A program made the position numbers and the translations under genes. Positions 59,285-64,000 of a stretch of DNA of 64,000 nucleotides are shown here, in pieces; within the stretch, counting starts at the first letter, position 1, and each line of letters starts with the position of its first letter. This stretch comes from Dromaius novaehollandiae (lineage: Eukaryota; Chordata; Aves; Casuariiformes; Dromaiidae): positions 15,430,469 to 15,494,468 of the forward strand of contig NC_088112.1 of the NCBI RefSeq assembly GCF_036370855.1, given 5' to 3'. A model generated the notes under the pieces. That model did not search any database. It was not told the origin of the DNA and saw only the letters and a list, made by a program, of their open reading frames with translations.

Positions 59285-62200
59285 GCTGTTGAACTAACCA
59301 AGAGTAATACAATAGAATAACAAAACCGAGGTTACAAATGGAAATGAGCTGGTAAACCAGCTAATTAACAGCCATACTGGATCAAATCATCAGTGACTGA
59401 GATAGTCAATAACATGGTAGACATGAGGCCTAGAGTAGGGCCAAACCTTACAAATACTAAGCCTAGAAAATTGAGGACATGGGTGATGTTACCTCTTGGC
59501 CCCTGAAGCTCTTACAGATTCCTCCACTGTCCAAACAGCCAAGAGAATGCTTCATTCCCTCCACCTTTAAGTCCAGTGCACGTACCTTTGATACATAACA
59601 GCTGGTAACCCCTACTTGCTCACTGAAGAGTTTTCTTGGTTGTGTCTCACAGTCTCAGGGTGACTGAAGAGAAGATTGCTCAGAATTTGGGTTAGAAAGC
59701 AATGAATGGTGCCATTCTAAACATGTATCTATACAACGGGCTGTCAGTTGAAACTCCTTCTGTCTTACTAAACACCTCAAAAGTATCAGTGAAAAATATC
59801 GGAGGGAACTGCCTGTCAGTGTACTCCCTATATTGACAAAATAGGGAAATAAAGGGAGCAATATTACTTCATAAGAAACAAAAACGACAAGCATAACACA
59901 ACACACTTTTTGGAATCTCATGGTATCAAAGGTTGGTGGTACCTTATGTCACATCAACAGGTTTCTCTGGGCTCCTGACTGATCAGTTTGATCCAGCAGA
60001 GATGTGGTTTTCTCCTTTTACACACCTTATCTTGGAAAGCACAGAAGTCATCTCTTCTTCATGATATAATGTTCTCAGAAGTATGACCATATTCTGCTCA
60101 TAGCCAACTGTTAAGTTTATAATTCCACCTTGCTTGACCCTTTGGCACTTATCCAGAGCATTTCTAACCAAACCAGGTTAGCAGAAGCCAGCCTTGAGCA
60201 ACACTTGGCAAACCGGATCCCTGGTCTGGGAAGTCCCTCTCTTTAAATTGGTGGGTTTTTCACAACATTTATCAGAAGAGCCACAAGCAATGCAAGGTCC
60301 AAAAAGTGTGGGATAAACCAGAGCTGATGTCATGCAAGGCATCTCGGCACCCCTCCTGAGGCTCCCATGTGGTTCAACATCAATGTGTCCATGGATATAA
60401 CCTATGACCTGATGAACTGTCACAGTTTCTCACTCACGTCTCAAAAATTCTCATAGCTTTTATTAAAATACACCTTGAAGTTTCTTTGCAACCAATTGGA
60501 AATTGATAAAACAACCATTTTTGGCTTAACAGGGCAAAGGGTCAGCTTCCAGTCACAAGACTCAGTCAGACCTATGCTATACCTTGTTGGTACTAATCCC
60601 ATTTAAGCTAAAGAAAACCAAAATATATGTACACTCAGCCTCAATCTTATGTCTATGTACACTTAACACCAGCCCCTGTGGTTTCTGGTCCCAAGCTCAC
60701 ACCCAAACAGGAAAGGCACTATTTTTTGCTTCAGGTGTGACTGAAATCTCACTCAACTCGTGCTCATGAGACTTTAACACTGGATCTCTCTGAACAGCTG
60801 ACCTGACTTCAGTCTTGCTCTATATGAGGCTAAATCCTAACAGAAACCACCTGTGTTATTTCAATAATATTAACTCCAAGCTGAATTCAGCCTTCTACCT
60901 GACTGACATCCAGCATCCATTTCTTTGGCCCACTGCTAGTCTCTTGCTGACAGCACTCCAGGACTGAGAGCCATGGAAGAATAAGCTGCTTTCTGCTAAA
61001 CCTCATGGCCAGCACTGCCAGCTAAAATGTTATCCCTGCTATCCGTACTGCGGATGGTGATGGAGTACAAAACAGAAACAAAACAGTTTGTTTTGAAGAT
61101 CTGATGCAGAGTTTCAGTTTGCAGTTTTGACTACAAGTGGGTACGACAACATATGGATCTGGTTCATGGTACTAGCTGTTTCCTATAGGATCTGGAAAGG
61201 TCCGAGACATGACTCTCTTACTGCAGCACTTGGCATTGGCTGTGATACACTAGCGCAGGAATTTCTAGGAAAGGCCAGGTACTCTCCAAGGATGGTCCCC
61301 ATTTCTGGCATTTAGTACTTTTGTAGCACACCAGCTCAAGAGTGCAACAGTGCAAGGTTCACTTATTTAGCCAGCATCTGGCTGGCTGCAAGATGTAACA
61401 ATATTTGCTAGTGACCAAACAGAAAAGGTCATTTATTGTTATCTATTTTGGGTCATATTTATGTACCTATTTCTAATCTCTCAGCTGCTCTGTACTGGAC
61501 AGCAACAGATCTCATGCTGTATTAGCATGTCAAATGTATGCACCACGTATCAGCTGAATTGTGCAGAGAGGAGATGGCAAGAATGGAAAACATGCTGGGC
61601 CACACACACCACTTAGAAATATATTTCTACTACAATATATAATTAAAGCCCACTCAGACCATACAGACTATGGAATTTGAAAAACAAACACAGACCATTA
61701 ATTTGCTGCTTTAAATGTGAGTAATTTTTCAGGCCTTCTTCCCCAGATCCTGAAGAAGCTTGCAGGTTTATCCTTGAATAACATCTAAGATGCTTTTAGA
61801 ATCTCCCCTCTTCTCTTTCCCATACTCCCTCTCCCGTGAACTTGGCCCTGTTGCTGCCCATACCATGCAGTAAAGGTGGTCTAGCTTCAGTGACCAGAAA
61901 ATGAGAAACTGGATGTGTAGTGCAGGCTCATCTCATCAATTTGGGTATAAACAAGCAGAAATATGAGTAACATCAGCCAGAAGTGTTTAAGATTTGAACA
62001 GTGACCTGACTTCTGCCACTTCATCACCCACTTCTGATAGAAAAGATATCCTCGTCTCTCTTTTCCGCTAAGACAGAGGCAGTTCCTTCAACTACACGTA
62101 TATTTGTGCCAAAGTAGGAACTGTTCATGTGCATCAAAATGAGGAAGGGCCACCAGAGGTTCTGATGACAGGACAGGAACTTCCTCCTTGTACAGAAAAG

Positions 62201-62708
62201 ACTCATTGAAATGGAAATAACTAGAGAAAGAAGATGAATAAAAGATCAAAGGAGAATATACTGCCTTTTTCCCTCAAGGGCTTGCTACTGCATCCATTAA
62301 ATCAATGTCAAAACTCCCACTACATTTAGAAAAAAAATTAAGTATTTTTGGAAAAAAATGTGTATTTTTTACAAAATGTAATTTGTGTTGAAATAATGTT
62401 TGGAAAAGAAAATAAAAACTATTATTATTGGCATTATTACAGAACTAAGGCCCCAGTTATGCTTTCTTAGAAGTGTTAAATTTCTCCTCTTATGAAACAA
62501 GAAAACAATCCCTGTAAGAAAAATTTTCCAACCAATGCCCATCCAAAACTCCAGGTCATCAGCAAATACATCCAAATACACAATAAGGTCACACAAAGAA
62601 ATACAGAGAACAGCCCTCTTTGTCTAGAATATTAAGTACTGGAACAAATAACAGCAACGTCCTTACAAGTTGTTCACATTTTTCCCAGCACGGCTCTTTC
62701 ACTCCAAG

Positions 62709-62725
62709 TTTTTTTTTTTTTTTTT
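62709..62725. repeat. T17 homopolymer
   Basis: Seventeen T are followed by AAATCACATTG. No attached element was recognised. Confidence 0.9.
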
Positions 62726-64000
62726 AAATCACATTGTATGGATTTTTCTCTCTCATCATCCATCTCCCACTCCAAGCCAAGTAAAGCAAATAGTATGTCT
62801 TCTTCTGCCGCCTCCTATTAGACTACAGATATCTGGAGCATGGGGATACCAGTGGCCTAAGTAGAAGCCTGCGGAGGTTTTTCTGAAAATTAATCTTAAC
62901 TAATAACCCTTCACTCATTTCTGTACTGCTTTAAGCTCTCTGTTTCCTACAACCTTCCTGCTGCCCAATCCCACCTCCTTACTCCTTCCTGCTCTCATCT
63001 TCTCTATTATTACCTCTGTCTTTTTTCCCTTACTACTTCTTGTGCCAGGAGTGGCCATGCTTCCTCTACGAGCCTTATCGAGGAAGCCAAGAGTTCACAC
63101 AGGTCTGACTGCAAGTCTGTCACACCAGCCTTTAGAGGAGAAAATACAGCTCTGATGAGTTCAGAGGTCATAACTCCTCCACACACCATTCTAGTCAAAA
63201 CCAGAAATTACGCATCTAAATTATAGGTCACTCAGTTCTTACAGGTATGGCATAAATGCATCTCAGTGGTTACTGTGAATACCCCACCATCCTTCAAATC
63301 CTTCTTCTCAACACGCTTCCTACTCCAAGATTTTCAACAATGACGACTACAAATTCTTACCCAACTTTAATCCCATACTTTTCCTTATGCTATATTATTA
63401 TTTCTCTTACTGTAAATACCATCTTGGTGCTACCTTTTTGATTAAATCACAGTCAATTCAGGTGAGTGAAGCACCAGCCACTTACACTCCCAAGTTTGGA
63501 GAAAGTTGGATCCTTCTCCAAGAATGAACTTTTTGGAGATTTGCACACATAGAAAAGAAAGATTTAAAAATCTAAACCCATATAAGCAAATAACAGATAA
63601 ACAGCATCTGCAGGCTGCAACCATTGAAGGTAGGGAGCCACTCAGAATACTGGGATGCCTTCTGCTTGCAATAGTGATTTTAGCCAGAGGGGTCCTAACA
63701 ACTTCACAGGCTTTTAACAAATGTTTTACAGAGTGTTGTGGCAAAGTAGGAAAAAAAGAAACTCAGAAAGTTTGTGTGCACAGAATTCCTTAGTTGTATG
63801 TCTCTAATCCTTCCTTAAGTGGTATAAAGGAGAGTCAGAACCCATTGAACCAAGGTCTGTTTGCTCAGTCCAAACATAATTAAATGATGTGAGCTCCAAA
63901 GAATTTATTCCTTTTTCTGTTCTCTTCATTCCTGTATTTTGGACAACTTTTCAATACAAAGATCAAGCACTATCTCCTTTCAAAGTGTCTCTAATTAGGT

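Larger units (their letters stand above)
55701..64000. other. Intergenic DNA to the right edge
   Basis: No gene was recognised. It holds MIR-like fragments (55750-55910, 56150-56300), a telomere-like tandem repeat (55966-56029), (ATT)n runs (56298-56315 and about 58152-58169), a 46-base pyrimidine run (59239-59284) and a run of 17 T (62709-62725). 58390-58650 is repeat-free and enhancer-like in texture. STC2 is expected beyond this edge if human synteny holds, but none of its exons was seen. Confidence 0.6.

Noticed and set aside
63256-63441. Hydrophobic 61-codon ORF resembling a mitochondrial ND subunit (possible NUMT)
   Set aside because: Only composition is similar (Thr, Leu, Ile, Pro). 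No conserved ND block, tRNA or adjoining mitochondrial gene was seen.
53560-64000. STC2 exons expected by synteny
   Set aside because: No STC2 peptide or Cys pattern was seen on either strand. The gene probably lies beyond the right edge.

Overview
This window looks like nuclear DNA of a vertebrate, most probably a sauropsid (bird, crocodilian or turtle). The reasons are one vertebrate gene with introns and GT-AG splice sites, two CpG islands in otherwise AT-leaning DNA, old MIR-like core-SINE fragments, a recurring short 'TTGAAGTCAATGG'-type repeat, and no Alu, L1 or other mammalian young repeats. I saw no bacterial operons, CRISPR arrays, tRNA or rRNA genes, and no recognisable viral genes.

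Layout. 1-5.5 kb is intergenic. 5.7-7.0 kb is a CpG island holding the promoter and first exon of BOD1 (biorientation of chromosomes in cell division 1) on the + strand. BOD1 is complete: exon 1 coding 6536-6766, exon 2 8116-8240, exon 3 coding 10023-10221, giving a 184-residue protein in frame across both junctions. A polyadenylation signal follows at 10585, and a more distal one at 12269. The promoter carries two exact ZNF143/THAP11-type (M4) motifs and one near match. From about 12.3 kb to the end I cannot name any protein-coding gene. A second CpG island at about 21.5-22.15 kb contains an RFX X-box-like palindrome and may be the promoter of an unannotated transcript. On the minus strand between about 17.8 and 24.7 kb there are several exon-like open segments with splice-site-like ends and partly matching phases. 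They could be a decayed or unrecognised gene, but the evidence is weak. The last 40 kb holds old MIR-like fragments, MITE-like repeats, simple repeats and a few stretches that read like enhancers.

Context. In human the order is CPEB4 - BOD1 - STC2 with large gaps. If synteny holds, CPEB4 lies beyond the left edge and STC2 beyond the right edge, and most of this window is the BOD1-STC2 gene-poor interval. No bounded new biological system could be demonstrated. The items most worth checking are the second CpG island with its X-box, the reverse-strand exon-like chain, the 24-T tract at the BOD1 exon 2 acceptor, and the enhancer-like palindrome near 45.86 kb.
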